From Sinorhizobium sp. A49 (lineage in GTDB: Bacteria > Pseudomonadota > Alphaproteobacteria > Rhizobiales > Rhizobiaceae): 64,000 bases of DNA. This document shows positions 18,373 to 26,570 of the stretch, one piece after another. The stretch lies in NCBI RefSeq assembly GCF_002002725.1, contig NZ_MUNW01000052.1:1-64000 (forward strand), written 5' to 3'. The notes under the pieces are model-generated. The model did no database searches and was not told where the DNA came from. It worked only from the letters and a program-made list of their open reading frames with translations. The position numbers and the translations under genes are program-made. Numbering within the stretch: position 1 is the stretch's first letter; every line of letters starts with the position of its first letter.

Positions 18373-18963
18373 ATGAACTTTCTGTGTGCTTCCGTCGCCG
18401 GGCTGGCGTTTTTCACCTCGGCGGCATTTGCGGGTCCCTTGCATGACGCGGCAAGAGACGGCGACATCAAGCGCGTCACGCTGTTGCTCGATCAGGGAAC
18501 CGACATCACCGAGCCGGATACGGCCGGAGAGCCGGCGTTGCTGGTCGCGTCGCTTGCCGGACGGCCGCAAGTGGTCGCCCTGCTGCTCGATCGCGGCTGC
18601 GATATCGAGATCCGCAACAAGGGCGGGCTGACCGCCCTGCATGCCGCTGCCTATGGCGGCAATCTCGAGACCGTCGAGCTGCTCATCGCCAAGGGCGCCG
18701 ACGTCAACGACAGCAAGAACTTCTACCATATGTCGCCTCTGCATGCGGCAGCCGAGGAAGGACACGCCGATATCGTGGCCTTGCTGCTTACCCAAAAAGC
18801 CGAGATCGAGGCGAAGGAACGCAACGGCTACACGCCGCTGACGCAGGCTGGCTGGCGTTCGCACTGGGACGCAGCCGAGCTGCTGCTGAAGGCCGGCGCC
18901 ACCTGCCAGAAGGCCGACCTCGTCGGCGACTGGCTCTATACCGAATGCACCAAGCGGAAGTGA
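18373..18963 (+). CDS. Exported ankyrin-repeat protein
   Basis: A 196-residue protein beginning at ATG 18373 behind GGAGGTGG (an upstream ATG at 18340 lacks a ribosome-binding site). Residues 1-~20 are a signal peptide ending AFAG. Four to five ankyrin repeats follow (DAARDGDIKRVTLLLDQG, then GLTALHAAAYGGNLETVELL, then MSPLHAAAEEGHADIVALLL). The short tail contains two Cys. It is presumably a periplasmic protein-binding scaffold and sits just before a YHS protein, with which it may be co-expressed. Confidence 0.82.
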   Translation: MNFLCASVAGLAFFTSAAFAGPLHDAARDGDIKRVTLLLDQGTDITEPDTAGEPALLVASLAGRPQVVALLLDRGCDIEIRNKGGLTALHAAAYGGNLETVELLIAKGADVNDSKNFYHMSPLHAAAEEGHADIVALLLTQKAEIEAKERNGYTPLTQAGWRSHWDAAELLLKAGATCQKADLVGDWLYTECTKRK

Positions 18964-19007
18964 TGCCAAAACGCGCACCAACCGCATCCGGAAATCGGAG
19001 AAAAGGA

Positions 19008-19511
19008 ATGTCTTACCATAGATACGCTTGCGCTGCCGGTCTCGCGACCGCGGCGTTTCTCGCACTGTCCACCCCGACGCTGGCGGAAGACCTGGTCAAT
19101 ACAGGCTATTTCGGTGATGTCGCCATCAAGGGCTATGACCCGGTTGCCTATTTCACCGAAAGCAAGGCGCTGGAAGGCTCGCCGCAGTTTTCCTACCGCT
19201 GGCTCGGAGCCAACTGGCAGTTTGCCAGCGCCGAAAACCGCGAACTGTTCATTCGCGAACCCACCCGCTATGCGCCGCAATATGGCGGCTATTGCGCCGA
19301 CGGCGTCTCGTTCGGAACGGTGACCACCAACATCGATCCAAAGGCCTGGCGGATCATCGAGGGCAAGCTGTTCCTGAGCTATGACCCGGGCGCGGCTGAA
19401 GGTTTTGAGAAAAACCCGAACAAGCTGGTCGATTCCAGGAAGCACTGGTCCGAAGTGGAAAACACGCTCGTTTCGGAAAAGCTCGGCACCACTTGGCAGA
19501 AGGCGCGCTAA
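19008..19511 (+). CDS. Exported YHS-domain protein
   Basis: A 167-residue protein starting at ATG 19008 (ribosome-binding site GGAG at 18997). It has a signal peptide of ~24 residues ending TLAED. The body carries the YHS fold: AIKGYDPVAYFTE, then YRWLGANWQFASAENRELF, then YAPQYGGYCADGVS. YHS domains bind metals in other proteins, and this exported form is common in proteobacteria without a proven role. It lies 44 bp after the ankyrin gene. Confidence 0.83.
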   Translation: MSYHRYACAAGLATAAFLALSTPTLAEDLVNTGYFGDVAIKGYDPVAYFTESKALEGSPQFSYRWLGANWQFASAENRELFIREPTRYAPQYGGYCADGVSFGTVTTNIDPKAWRIIEGKLFLSYDPGAAEGFEKNPNKLVDSRKHWSEVENTLVSEKLGTTWQKAR

Positions 19512-19580
19512 AGCCATTTCCAGGAGAGGTGCGAAGCGGTTTTCCGCCGGGAAGTGCGTAAAGACAAGAGATCGACCGTT
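19512..19580. repeat. RIME-like rhizobial intergenic repeat (module A, degenerate)
   Basis: This stretch reads TTTCCAGGAGAGG, then TGCGAAGCGGTTTTCC, then GGAAGTGCGTAAAGACAAGAG. It aligns over about 65 bases with the repeat at 25046-25111. The pattern matches the mosaic elements (RIME) scattered between genes in Rhizobium and Sinorhizobium chromosomes. It lies between the YHS gene and the convergent cyclase gene. Confidence 0.65.
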
Positions 19581-19624
19581 CTTGCGGCATCACGCAAACC
19601 AAAGCGCCGATATCCGGGCCGCCG

Positions 19625-21841
19625 TCACCGTTCGATCGAGAAGAATTTCAGCGCCTGCGGCGTCACGTGGATGTAGTCGGCGCCGCGCTCGCCCTTGGCC
19701 GTGTTGCGATAGACGTAGCCGCAGACCATGCGGTCGAGAAAATAGCCATCGAATTTCTCGCAGAGCTGGTTGCCCTTCACCTCGATGCGGCCGGTAATGT
19801 TGGTGTTAGCGCTGCGATAGGCGGTGTTGCCCGCCTTGTCGAAGAACTGCATGAAACTCGTGCCGTTCTTGTGCTGCCCGCTCCAGGTCTTCTCGCTGGT
19901 CAGCGCGCCAAGTTCCGCGGGTCCGAGCCTGTCGGCGGGCGCGCCGACGAAGCCGAAGGGCCACTCCGGAATGCCGGCCGTGCGCAGGCCGTAGAGGTGG
20001 CGGTTCAGGTCCTCCTCGCGCCAGTAATCATAGAGGTAGCCGTAATAGGTGAGATTGGTGTCGGGAAAGAGCTTTAGCAGCGTCTCCCCTTCCGCCACCG
20101 CACGCGCCCGATCGCCGCGCTGGGCATAGGCCGAGGCCAGATATTCCCGTGCAGCCTCGGCATTCGGCAGCGCCTCGCCCGCCACCTCGATCAACGGGAT
20201 CGCTCGGTCGTTGTCCCGCGCGGTGTAGTAGACGATGCCGGCCAAAAGCCGCAAGCTCGGGGATGGCGACGGGTCGAGCCGAAGTGCCCGCTCCAGGTCC
20301 GCGATCGCCTGCTGGTGGTCTCCCGTCTGCGCCAGGATCAGCGCCTGATTGGCATAGGCCTCGGGATCGCTCGGCTGCGCGGCGACCGCCCGCGCAGCCG
20401 ATTGCCGTGCTTCCGTCTCGCGCCCGTCAACCAGTTGCAGCAATGCGAGCACGGTGTGGGCGCGCGCATTGTTGGCGTCGAGCTTCAGCGCCTGGCCGGC
20501 AGCATCATAGGCGATCTTGCGGGCGACGGCGGCCGACCAGAGAGAGTTGTAGTCGTTGCGCCAGACATCGACGGCAACGCGCGCAATCCCCGCATGGGCA
20601 TCGGCAAACCGCGGATCGAGATCGATCGCCTTCTGATAGAAGGCCAGCGTCTGGCGATAGGTGTCGACATCGCTGTAGATCAGTCCCTGCTGCTCGGCGC
20701 GCATGTAATAGTCGTAGGCTTCGAGATTGTCGGTCGGAATGCGCGCCAACTGGTCGCGCTCGCCTTCGCTGAGCTTGACCTCCAGCGCCGCAATGATCTT
20801 GCCGATGACATCATCCTGCACGGCGAAGAGATCGGCATATTGCCGGTCGTAGCGCTCCGCCCAAAGCGAAAGACCGCTCATCGCATCGATCAGCTTGACG
20901 TTGATGCGCAAGCGTTGGTCCGCCCGCTGCAGGGTGCCTTCGAGGATGTAGTGAACGCCCAGCTCCGCCGCCACGTCCTGGATTTTCGATGCGTTGTCCT
21001 TCATCGCAAAGACGGAATGGCGGGCAATCACGAACAGTCCGGAGACTTTCGAAAGCTCAGTGATGAGGTCGTCGGTCAATCCTTCGGCCAGATGGTCGTG
21101 ATCCCGGTCGCCACTGACATTGATGAAAGGCAGGACCGCGACGGAAGGCTGGTCCGGCAAGGGATAGGCAAAGCGCTCGGTCGGCGTCTCCGGCAGAATG
21201 AGCGTCCACGGCTGCCACCAGGCTCCGGCAAGTGCGAGGATCAGCATGAGGCCACCGGCAATGAGTATGCTTTTTCGTGCGGGACGCTGTTTCGTCGCCT
21301 TGACGATGGTCTTGCCGGCATCATCAGGATCGAGAAGCACGCGGTACACACGAATGGGCTCGGCAATACCCCTCACCGTCTGCTCGCCGAGCGAGGCAAA
21401 GCCGACGGCGATCTTCGATCGCACCTGATCATAGGCGGCCCCGGAAATGGCGATGCCACCGGGCTCGGCGAGCCCCTGCACCCGATCAGCGGTGTTGACG
21501 CCGTCGCCGTGAATGTCGTCGCCTTCGACGATGATGTCGCCGAGATTGATGCCGATGCGGAAATTGAGCCGGCGGTCGACTGCGACCATGTCGGCCTTTT
21601 CGGCCTTGCGTTGCTGGATCTCCACCGCGCAGCGAAGCGCGTCGACGACGCTGCGGAATTCCACCAGCAGCCCGTCCCCCATCGTATTGACCAGGCGTCC
21701 GTGATGTTCGGCAAACTGCGGCTCAAGAATATCGTGCAGGTCGCTCTGGAATCTGGCACGCGTTCCCTCCTCGTCGAGCCGGCTCAAGCGAGTGTATCCG
21801 GCGACGTCGGCGATCAGGACGGCTGCGAGGTGGCGCTCCAT
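19625..21841 (-). CDS. Class III adenylate/guanylate cyclase with TolB-like and TPR domains
   Basis: A 738-residue protein starting at ATG 21841 (a GTG at 21856 is possible). An N-terminal class III cyclase domain (about 1-165) has metal Asp residues in IADVAGYTRLS and NTMGDGLL, and the catalytic Asn/Arg in GVNTADRVQGLA. One transmembrane helix follows (about 195-215). A TolB-like N-domain comes next (SVAVLPFINVSGDRDHD, EGLTDDLITELSK), then several TPRs (about 370-600) and a C-terminal domain with paired Cys. The architecture is frequent in rhizobia, which carry many such cyclases. The product is cAMP or cGMP, and the periplasmic part is presumably the sensor. Confidence 0.88.
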   Translation of the reverse strand: MERHLAAVLIADVAGYTRLSRLDEEGTRARFQSDLHDILEPQFAEHHGRLVNTMGDGLLVEFRSVVDALRCAVEIQQRKAEKADMVAVDRRLNFRIGINLGDIIVEGDDIHGDGVNTADRVQGLAEPGGIAISGAAYDQVRSKIAVGFASLGEQTVRGIAEPIRVYRVLLDPDDAGKTIVKATKQRPARKSILIAGGLMLILALAGAWWQPWTLILPETPTERFAYPLPDQPSVAVLPFINVSGDRDHDHLAEGLTDDLITELSKVSGLFVIARHSVFAMKDNASKIQDVAAELGVHYILEGTLQRADQRLRINVKLIDAMSGLSLWAERYDRQYADLFAVQDDVIGKIIAALEVKLSEGERDQLARIPTDNLEAYDYYMRAEQQGLIYSDVDTYRQTLAFYQKAIDLDPRFADAHAGIARVAVDVWRNDYNSLWSAAVARKIAYDAAGQALKLDANNARAHTVLALLQLVDGRETEARQSAARAVAAQPSDPEAYANQALILAQTGDHQQAIADLERALRLDPSPSPSLRLLAGIVYYTARDNDRAIPLIEVAGEALPNAEAAREYLASAYAQRGDRARAVAEGETLLKLFPDTNLTYYGYLYDYWREEDLNRHLYGLRTAGIPEWPFGFVGAPADRLGPAELGALTSEKTWSGQHKNGTSFMQFFDKAGNTAYRSANTNITGRIEVKGNQLCEKFDGYFLDRMVCGYVYRNTAKGERGADYIHVTPQALKFFSIER

Positions 21842-22071
21842 CGACGGTCTCTTCACGTGCGATGTATTCCAGCGACGATGTTACCGCAGGTCGTCGGGCG
21901 CCGCCATCGCATCGACAGCGAACGGCGGCAGCCGCGTCGTAACTGTTACGTACTTGTCGTTTTGCGACCTTCGCTCAACCATCGCTGAATTGCTGGTCCG
22001 CATGGCTTTGCGCATGCCGCCGGATTGCCCGTCGGCCCTCTGCTCTGCGCGTTCATACGGAGGATTTTAGC

Positions 22072-23490
22072 ATGATCAGACGACGGACCATCCTGATGTA
22101 CGGCGCGTTTGCAGCAGCGCTCCCGCATATGACAGCCTTGCCTTCCTTCGCCACTGATGCGGCCCTTACGCCCGATGAAGCACGGGCGATCGCAAAGGAG
22201 GCGACGATCTACGGATTTCCGCTGGTCGACAATTATCGCGTGCAGCATTCCTATTTCGTCGACGCCGGTGGGCCGGAGTTCAAGGCGCCATGGAACACGC
22301 TGTTCAACAATGCCCGGGTCTATACGCCTGAAGACAAGGCCATCCAGACGCCGAATTCAGACACGCCCTACTCCTATGTCGGCGCGGATCTCAGGGCCGA
22401 GCCGTTGGTGTTCACCGTTCCGGCAATCGAGAAGGAACGGTACTACTCACTGCAATTCATCGACCAGTACACCTTCAACTTCGCCTATGTCGGCAGCCGC
22501 GCGACGGGCAACGATGCCGGCAGCTACCTGCTTGCCGGGCCGAACTGGAAGGGCGAGACCCCGCCGGGGATCAAGGAGGTCATCCGCTCGGAGACCGAGT
22601 TCGCCTTCGTGCTCTACCGCACGCAGCTCTTCAATCCCGGTGACATCGAAAACGTCAAGAAGATCCAGGCCGGCTACAAGGTCGAGCCGCTGTCAAAGTT
22701 CCTCGGCCAGCCGGCACCGGCAGCCGCACCCGCCGTCGACTTCTTCACACCCCTCAGTGCCGCCGACGAGAAGATATCGCCAGAGGTCTTCAGCGAACTC
22801 AACTTCATCCTGCAGTTCTGCCCGACCGATCCGTCGGAAAAGGAGCTGATGGCACGCTTTTCCGAGCTCAACATCGGCGGCGGCAAGACGTTCGACTTCC
22901 GGGCCTTCCCGCCGGATATCCAGAAGGCGATCAGCGACGGCATGGCCGACGGCTGGGCCGCTTTCAAGGAACACAAGGAAACCATGGTCGATACCGGCAA
23001 GCTTTCGAGCGCCGACAGCTTCGGCACAAGGGCGTTCCTGAAGAACGACTACATGCAGCGTATGTCTGGCGCGGTGCTCGGCATATACGGCAACTCCAAG
23101 GAAGAGGCGATCTACCCGGCATACTTCGTCGACGCCGAGCAGAAGCCGCTTTCCGGCGCGAACAAATACGCCCTGCGCTTCGAACCCGGCCAACTGCCCC
23201 CCGTCAATGCGTTCTGGTCGCTGACACTCTACGAACTGCCGGCAAGCCTGCTCCACGCCAATTCGCTCAATCGCTATCTCATCAATTCGGGGATGCTGCC
23301 GAGCCTGAAGCAGGATGCCGACGGCGGCCTGACCCTCCATGTCCAGAACGAGAACCCGGGCGCAGACCGCGAGAGCAATTGGCTACCGGCGCCGAAGGGG
23401 GCCTTCCTCGTGGTGATGCGGCTCTATTGGCCCAAACCCGACGCGCTCGACGGCAAATGGAAAGCCCCGCCCCTGAAACCTGCCGCTTGA
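22072..23490 (+). CDS. Exported DUF1254/DUF1214 protein
   Basis: A 472-residue protein. The N-terminus (IRRRTILMYGAF and a hydrophobic stretch to about residue 28) resembles a signal peptide with a Tat-like twin arginine. DUF1254 covers roughly 40-160 (TPNSDTPYSYVGADL, YYSLQFIDQYTFNF) and DUF1214 the C-terminal third (ALRFEPGQLPPVNAFWSLTLY, SNWLPAP). Family function is not established. It is followed 18 bp later by a second protein of the same group, suggesting they act together. The intergenic gap on its left separates it from the divergent cyclase gene. Confidence 0.82.
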   Translation: MIRRRTILMYGAFAAALPHMTALPSFATDAALTPDEARAIAKEATIYGFPLVDNYRVQHSYFVDAGGPEFKAPWNTLFNNARVYTPEDKAIQTPNSDTPYSYVGADLRAEPLVFTVPAIEKERYYSLQFIDQYTFNFAYVGSRATGNDAGSYLLAGPNWKGETPPGIKEVIRSETEFAFVLYRTQLFNPGDIENVKKIQAGYKVEPLSKFLGQPAPAAAPAVDFFTPLSAADEKISPEVFSELNFILQFCPTDPSEKELMARFSELNIGGGKTFDFRAFPPDIQKAISDGMADGWAAFKEHKETMVDTGKLSSADSFGTRAFLKNDYMQRMSGAVLGIYGNSKEEAIYPAYFVDAEQKPLSGANKYALRFEPGQLPPVNAFWSLTLYELPASLLHANSLNRYLINSGMLPSLKQDADGGLTLHVQNENPGADRESNWLPAPKGAFLVVMRLYWPKPDALDGKWKAPPLKPAA

Positions 23491-23508
23491 GCAGAGAGGA
23501 TGCCAAAC

Positions 23509-24534
23509 ATGAAGACGCTTCGAGTTCCTCTTGCCCTTGCCGTCGCGCTATCAGCGATCGGCATGATGCCGGCCGCCGCAGCAGACGCTGTTATCGTCGG
23601 GGTCGACAATTTCATCCGTGCCGAGAGCGACATGTATGCCGTGGCCATGGTCAAGGATGGGGCACTGGGCAAGTTCCTGCACCGCCGCGAGCCCGCCTCG
23701 ATCGACAACCAGACGGTCATTCGCCTCAACCGCGACACGCTCTATTCCTCCGGCGTGTTCGACCTTGATGCCGGCCCCGTCACGATCACGCTGCCCGATG
23801 CCGGAAAACGGTTCATGTCGATGCAGGTGATCAACGAGGATCACTACGTGCCGCAGGTAACCTATGAGGCCGGCGAGCATACGCTGACGAAGGAGGGCGT
23901 CGGCACGCGCTATGTCGTCATCGCGATCCGCACGCTCGTCGACCCGGCCGATACCAAGGATATCGAAGCGGTCCATGCCCTGCAGGACGCGATCAAGGTC
24001 AGTCAGGCGGGGAGCGGCAGCTTCGAGGTCCCTGCCTGGGATCCCGCGAGCCAGAAGACAGTGCGTGAAGCGCTGCTCGCGCTGAGTGCGACATTGCCTG
24101 ACTTCAAGAAAGCCTTCGGGACCAAGGAGGAAGTCGATCCCGTCCGCCATCTGATCGGAACGGCCGCCGGCTGGGGCGGAAATCCGGACAAGGATGCGGT
24201 TTATCTCAACATCACACCAGCGAAGAACGATGGTGGGACGGTCTATAAGCTCGACGTGAAGGACGTACCCGTCGACGCGTTCTGGTCGGTGAGCGTCTAC
24301 AATGCTGCCGGATACTTTGAGAAGAACCAGTATGGCGCGTACACGGTCAACAATATCACCGCGAAGAAAGGCGGCGACGGCACGGTGGCGATCCAGTTCG
24401 GTGGCTGTGATGGCAAGAAAGAAAATTGCCTGCCGACCACAAAGGGCTGGAACTACACCGTGCGCCTCTATCGTCCCCGGCAGGAAATACTGGATGGAAA
24501 GTGGCAGTTTCCGAAGCCAAGCCCAGTCAACTAG
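23509..24534 (+). CDS. Exported DUF1254/DUF1214 protein, second copy
   Basis: A 341-residue protein. I start it at ATG 23509 because the GAGAGG ribosome-binding site is well placed for it and too near for ATG 23500. It has a signal peptide ending AAAADA, a compact DUF1254 part (NRDTLYSSGVFDLDAGPVTI) and a DUF1214 part (VPVDAFWSVSVYNAAGYF) with two Cys near the end. It is shorter than its upstream neighbour and only distantly similar. The two are probably one operon. Function is unknown. Confidence 0.82.
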   Translation: MKTLRVPLALAVALSAIGMMPAAAADAVIVGVDNFIRAESDMYAVAMVKDGALGKFLHRREPASIDNQTVIRLNRDTLYSSGVFDLDAGPVTITLPDAGKRFMSMQVINEDHYVPQVTYEAGEHTLTKEGVGTRYVVIAIRTLVDPADTKDIEAVHALQDAIKVSQAGSGSFEVPAWDPASQKTVREALLALSATLPDFKKAFGTKEEVDPVRHLIGTAAGWGGNPDKDAVYLNITPAKNDGGTVYKLDVKDVPVDAFWSVSVYNAAGYFEKNQYGAYTVNNITAKKGGDGTVAIQFGGCDGKKENCLPTTKGWNYTVRLYRPRQEILDGKWQFPKPSPVN

Positions 24535-24698
24535 CCGGGAGCAACGGCTGGCCAAGCATCAGGTTGAGGCGTGGCCGGCAGGAACGCTCGTGGGTTTTCA
24601 TCTGCGCCTGCCGGACGGCTCGGCCTGGCAGCCCACAGGAGGTTTCCGGCAGAAACGTGAAACGGCTCTCCGTCAGGAACCACGGAGGAAAAGAAATG

Positions 24699-24740
24699 TA
24701 GAGCGCTTCCGCAAGCCGGTTTAGGCCGGAAACGCTCCAG
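24699..24740. repeat. RIME-like repeat (module B hairpin)
   Basis: TAGAGCGCTTCC and GGAAACGCTCCAG bracket a CCGGTTTAGGCCGG core, forming a long imperfect hairpin. The same outer arms occur at 25106-25146 next to rpsU. It probably also acts as the transcription end for the small minus-strand gene beside it. Confidence 0.6.
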
Positions 24741-24761
24741 GTCGTGCAATGATGCGTGAAA

Positions 24762-24986
24762 TCAGGCGGGGGTGCGCTTGCGCGCCGGCTGGCGCTTCGG
24801 CGCCGGGGCCACTGGTTCGGCGTCAGCTTCCTGCAACAACCGCGCAGCCTTGAGCTTTTCGGTCTTCTTCTCGCGCGCCAGCTTTTCGGCAGCGACGATA
24901 CCACGGGCCGTATGGTCGGTTGCCGCAGCCTTGTCGGCTGCCGACAAGCGCTCGGGCTTGAAAAGATCTTTCTTCGTCGACGTCAT
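24762..24986 (-). CDS. Small basic Lys/Ala-rich protein of unknown function
   Basis: A 74-residue protein with a very strong ribosome-binding site (GAGGAGGT, 7 bases before ATG 24986). It is highly charged: the middle is an amphipathic Lys/Glu/Ala helix (AAEKLAREKKTEKLKAAR) and the tail is Pro/Arg/Lys-rich (KRQPARKR). It lies directly downstream of rpsU on the same strand. I recall similar small proteins in rhizobial genomes but know no function. Nucleic-acid association is a guess from charge. Confidence 0.65.
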   Translation of the reverse strand: MTSTKKDLFKPERLSAADKAAATDHTARGIVAAEKLAREKKTEKLKAARLLQEADAEPVAPAPKRQPARKRTPA

Positions 24987-25045
24987 GCGTACCTCCTCGC
25001 TCGGGCGTGGACCGATGCCGAAATCGGCATCGGTGCCTCAGATTT

Positions 25046-25146
25046 AGAGCTTTTCCAGGAAAAATGCGAAGCGGTTTTCCATCAGGAAATGCGTAAGCAA
25101 TGAGCTAGAGCGCTCTGCGTCTCCGTTGAAACCGGAAACGCTCTAG
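25046..25146. repeat. Composite RIME-like repeat (modules A and B)
   Basis: Positions 25046-25111 match the repeat at 19512-19580, and 25106-25146 match the hairpin repeat at 24699-24740, so this is a mosaic of two modules. The hairpin half overlaps the rpsU stop codon and probably supplies its transcription terminator. Confidence 0.65.
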
Positions 25147-25379
25147 CGAGTGCGGACGGCCTTCTTCGGCGCCGGCAGCAGGCCTTCGCGCTGAAGCTTC
25201 TTGCGCGCCAGCTTGCGCTGGCGACGAACGGCTTCGGCCTTTTCGCGAACGCGTTTTTCCGACGGCTTTTCGTAGGCGCTGCGCGCCTTGAATTCGCGGA
25301 ACAGTCCCTCGCGCTGCATCTTCTTCTTGAGAATGCGAAGTGCCTGGTCGACGTTGTTGTCTCTGACGAGTACCTGCAA
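25143..25379 (-). CDS. rpsU: 30S ribosomal protein S21
   Basis: A 78-residue S21. The conserved opening is [20 protein letters not shown], followed by [21 protein letters not shown], and the tail is very basic. Length is typical for alphaproteobacteria. S21 joins the small subunit and helps mRNA base-pairing at initiation. The stop codon lies inside a RIME-like hairpin repeat. Confidence 0.96.
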   Translation of the reverse strand: MQVLVRDNNVDQALRILKKKMQREGLFREFKARSAYEKPSEKRVREKAEAVRRQRKLARKKLQREGLLPAPKKAVRTR

Positions 25380-25436
25380 GGTAAATCCTTCCCTTTGGTT
25401 CGTGGCCGCACACCGGCGGACCGAAAGTGCCTAAAG

Positions 25437-25721
25437 CTATCTTCCGATCCGGATGCGCGACGGTTTCAGCCAGGGTTCCCCCTTGGCAATGATGCGCGAC
25501 GGTCCCTCTTCGATGGGAGAGGCCGCCTCAGTGGTCTCGACGTCACTTGCAACGATGCGACGTTCGAAATTCTCGCCGTCGAAACGGACGCGATATTGGG
25601 TCTCGCCGTGGTCGGCGGGCAGAACACCGATGATCTGGCACGTCCTGACGGCCGGTGCCAGCTTGGTGAAATCGGCCCTTACGGTCACCGTGTCGCCAAC
25701 GGCACAAATTCTGCGGGTCAT
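25437..25721 (-). CDS. Conserved small protein, unknown function (SH3/KOW-like beta-rich)
   Basis: A 94-residue protein starting at ATG 25721 with GGAAGGAAA upstream. The sequence is beta-rich: ICAVGDTVTVRADF, then TCQIIGVLPADHGETQYRVR, then GENFERRIVASDVE. This resembles small SH3- or KOW-like folds, with a disordered tail. It sits between rpsU and a cold-shock gene on the same strand, so a link to RNA or translation is tempting but unproven. Confidence 0.65.
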   Translation of the reverse strand: MTRRICAVGDTVTVRADFTKLAPAVRTCQIIGVLPADHGETQYRVRFDGENFERRIVASDVETTEAASPIEEGPSRIIAKGEPWLKPSRIRIGR

Positions 25722-25844
25722 GATAGTTTCCTTCCCCGGCGGTGCAGGGTCCGGACGCAAAAAGGCCGGGCTTCACCCGACCTCTTCCCGTCAATCAAAC
25801 GTCCCCAGCCAGTACATCCGTGGTCGGGGGAGGCAGATGACGAT

Positions 25845-26054
25845 TCATTCCGCCCGCAGATTGTCGGCAGAGTTCTTGCCGGTCTTGCGGTCGCGGACGA
25901 TGTCGTAGGTGACCTTCTGGCCTTCCGCCAGCGAGCCCATGCCTGCACGCTCTACAGCGGAAACATGAACGAACACGTCGGTCGTGCCGTCATCCGGCTG
26001 GATGAAGCCAAAACCCTTGGTGCCATTGAACCACTTTACAGTGCCTGAATTCAT
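25845..26054 (-). CDS. CspA-family cold-shock protein
   Basis: A 69-residue single cold-shock domain. RNP1 is KGFGFI and RNP2 is VFVHVS, the start is [12 protein letters not shown], and a C-terminal NSADNL lies where the family ends. A strong AAGGAGA ribosome-binding site precedes ATG 26054. It is an RNA chaperone. The long gap upstream (516 bp) suggests a structured leader, as in other csp mRNAs. Confidence 0.95.
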   Translation of the reverse strand: MNSGTVKWFNGTKGFGFIQPDDGTTDVFVHVSAVERAGMGSLAEGQKVTYDIVRDRKTGKNSADNLRAE

Positions 26055-26570
26055 AACGATCTCCTTTCAATCGTTGATTTCGCTCGACGGGTATTCGCCG
26101 GGCCGTGTCGATGTTGAGAGGAAATCTGACTACGCTTTTCAGCGCTTTGACAAAGGTCGCAAGCAATATTCGATTGCACCCATATAATTCTTTTTTCGGG
26201 ATTTTCAATGTTTCATTTGGAAAACCGCTCGAAATGCAACAGCGCCACCGAAAAACAACGTTGATTCAAGCTTGTTTCGATTGGAATCTTTTCAGAATTT
26301 CCATCCTGTTATTTTTGGACGCACCAAGAAATGTATCTTCGCCTTCGATGATAAACCATGAATGCAGAACTATAGCCGAGTTGAGCGAAGCATAGTGGGG
26401 GTCAAAATGGCGAATGCCGGCGCCACTAACCGCGCGACCCAGTCTCATCTTGTATTGAAGCAAGTGGGAAAGACGATTTCGCGGTACGACCGGCCTTGCA
26501 GACAGCCTCGCGTTAAGAGCGACACTGGCGGGCTTGATCGCCCGCCAGTGCTATTGTTGGATCGCCGAGA
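26055..26570. other. Long AT-rich gap: csp leader/promoter and metH 3' flank
   Basis: No gene is supported. The part next to the cold-shock gene (26055-~26300) is AT-rich with T-runs and is probably its promoter and 5' untranslated leader on the minus strand. A short open frame at 26362-26607 runs through the metH terminator and is discounted. I could not identify a specific cold-box. Confidence 0.5.
26523..26549 (-). terminator. metH transcription-end hairpin
   Basis: CACTGGCGGGC (26523-26533) and GCCCGCCAGTG (26539-26549) are perfect 11-bp arms with a 5-base loop, 22 bp beyond the metH stop codon. The following minus-strand bases are only moderately T-rich, so it may need Rho, but position and strength fit a terminator. 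Confidence 0.75.

Noticed and set aside
24756-25103. Plus-strand frame opposite the small gene after rpsU
   Set aside because: The minus-strand frame has a GAGGAGGT ribosome-binding site and sensible composition; the plus-strand one has neither.
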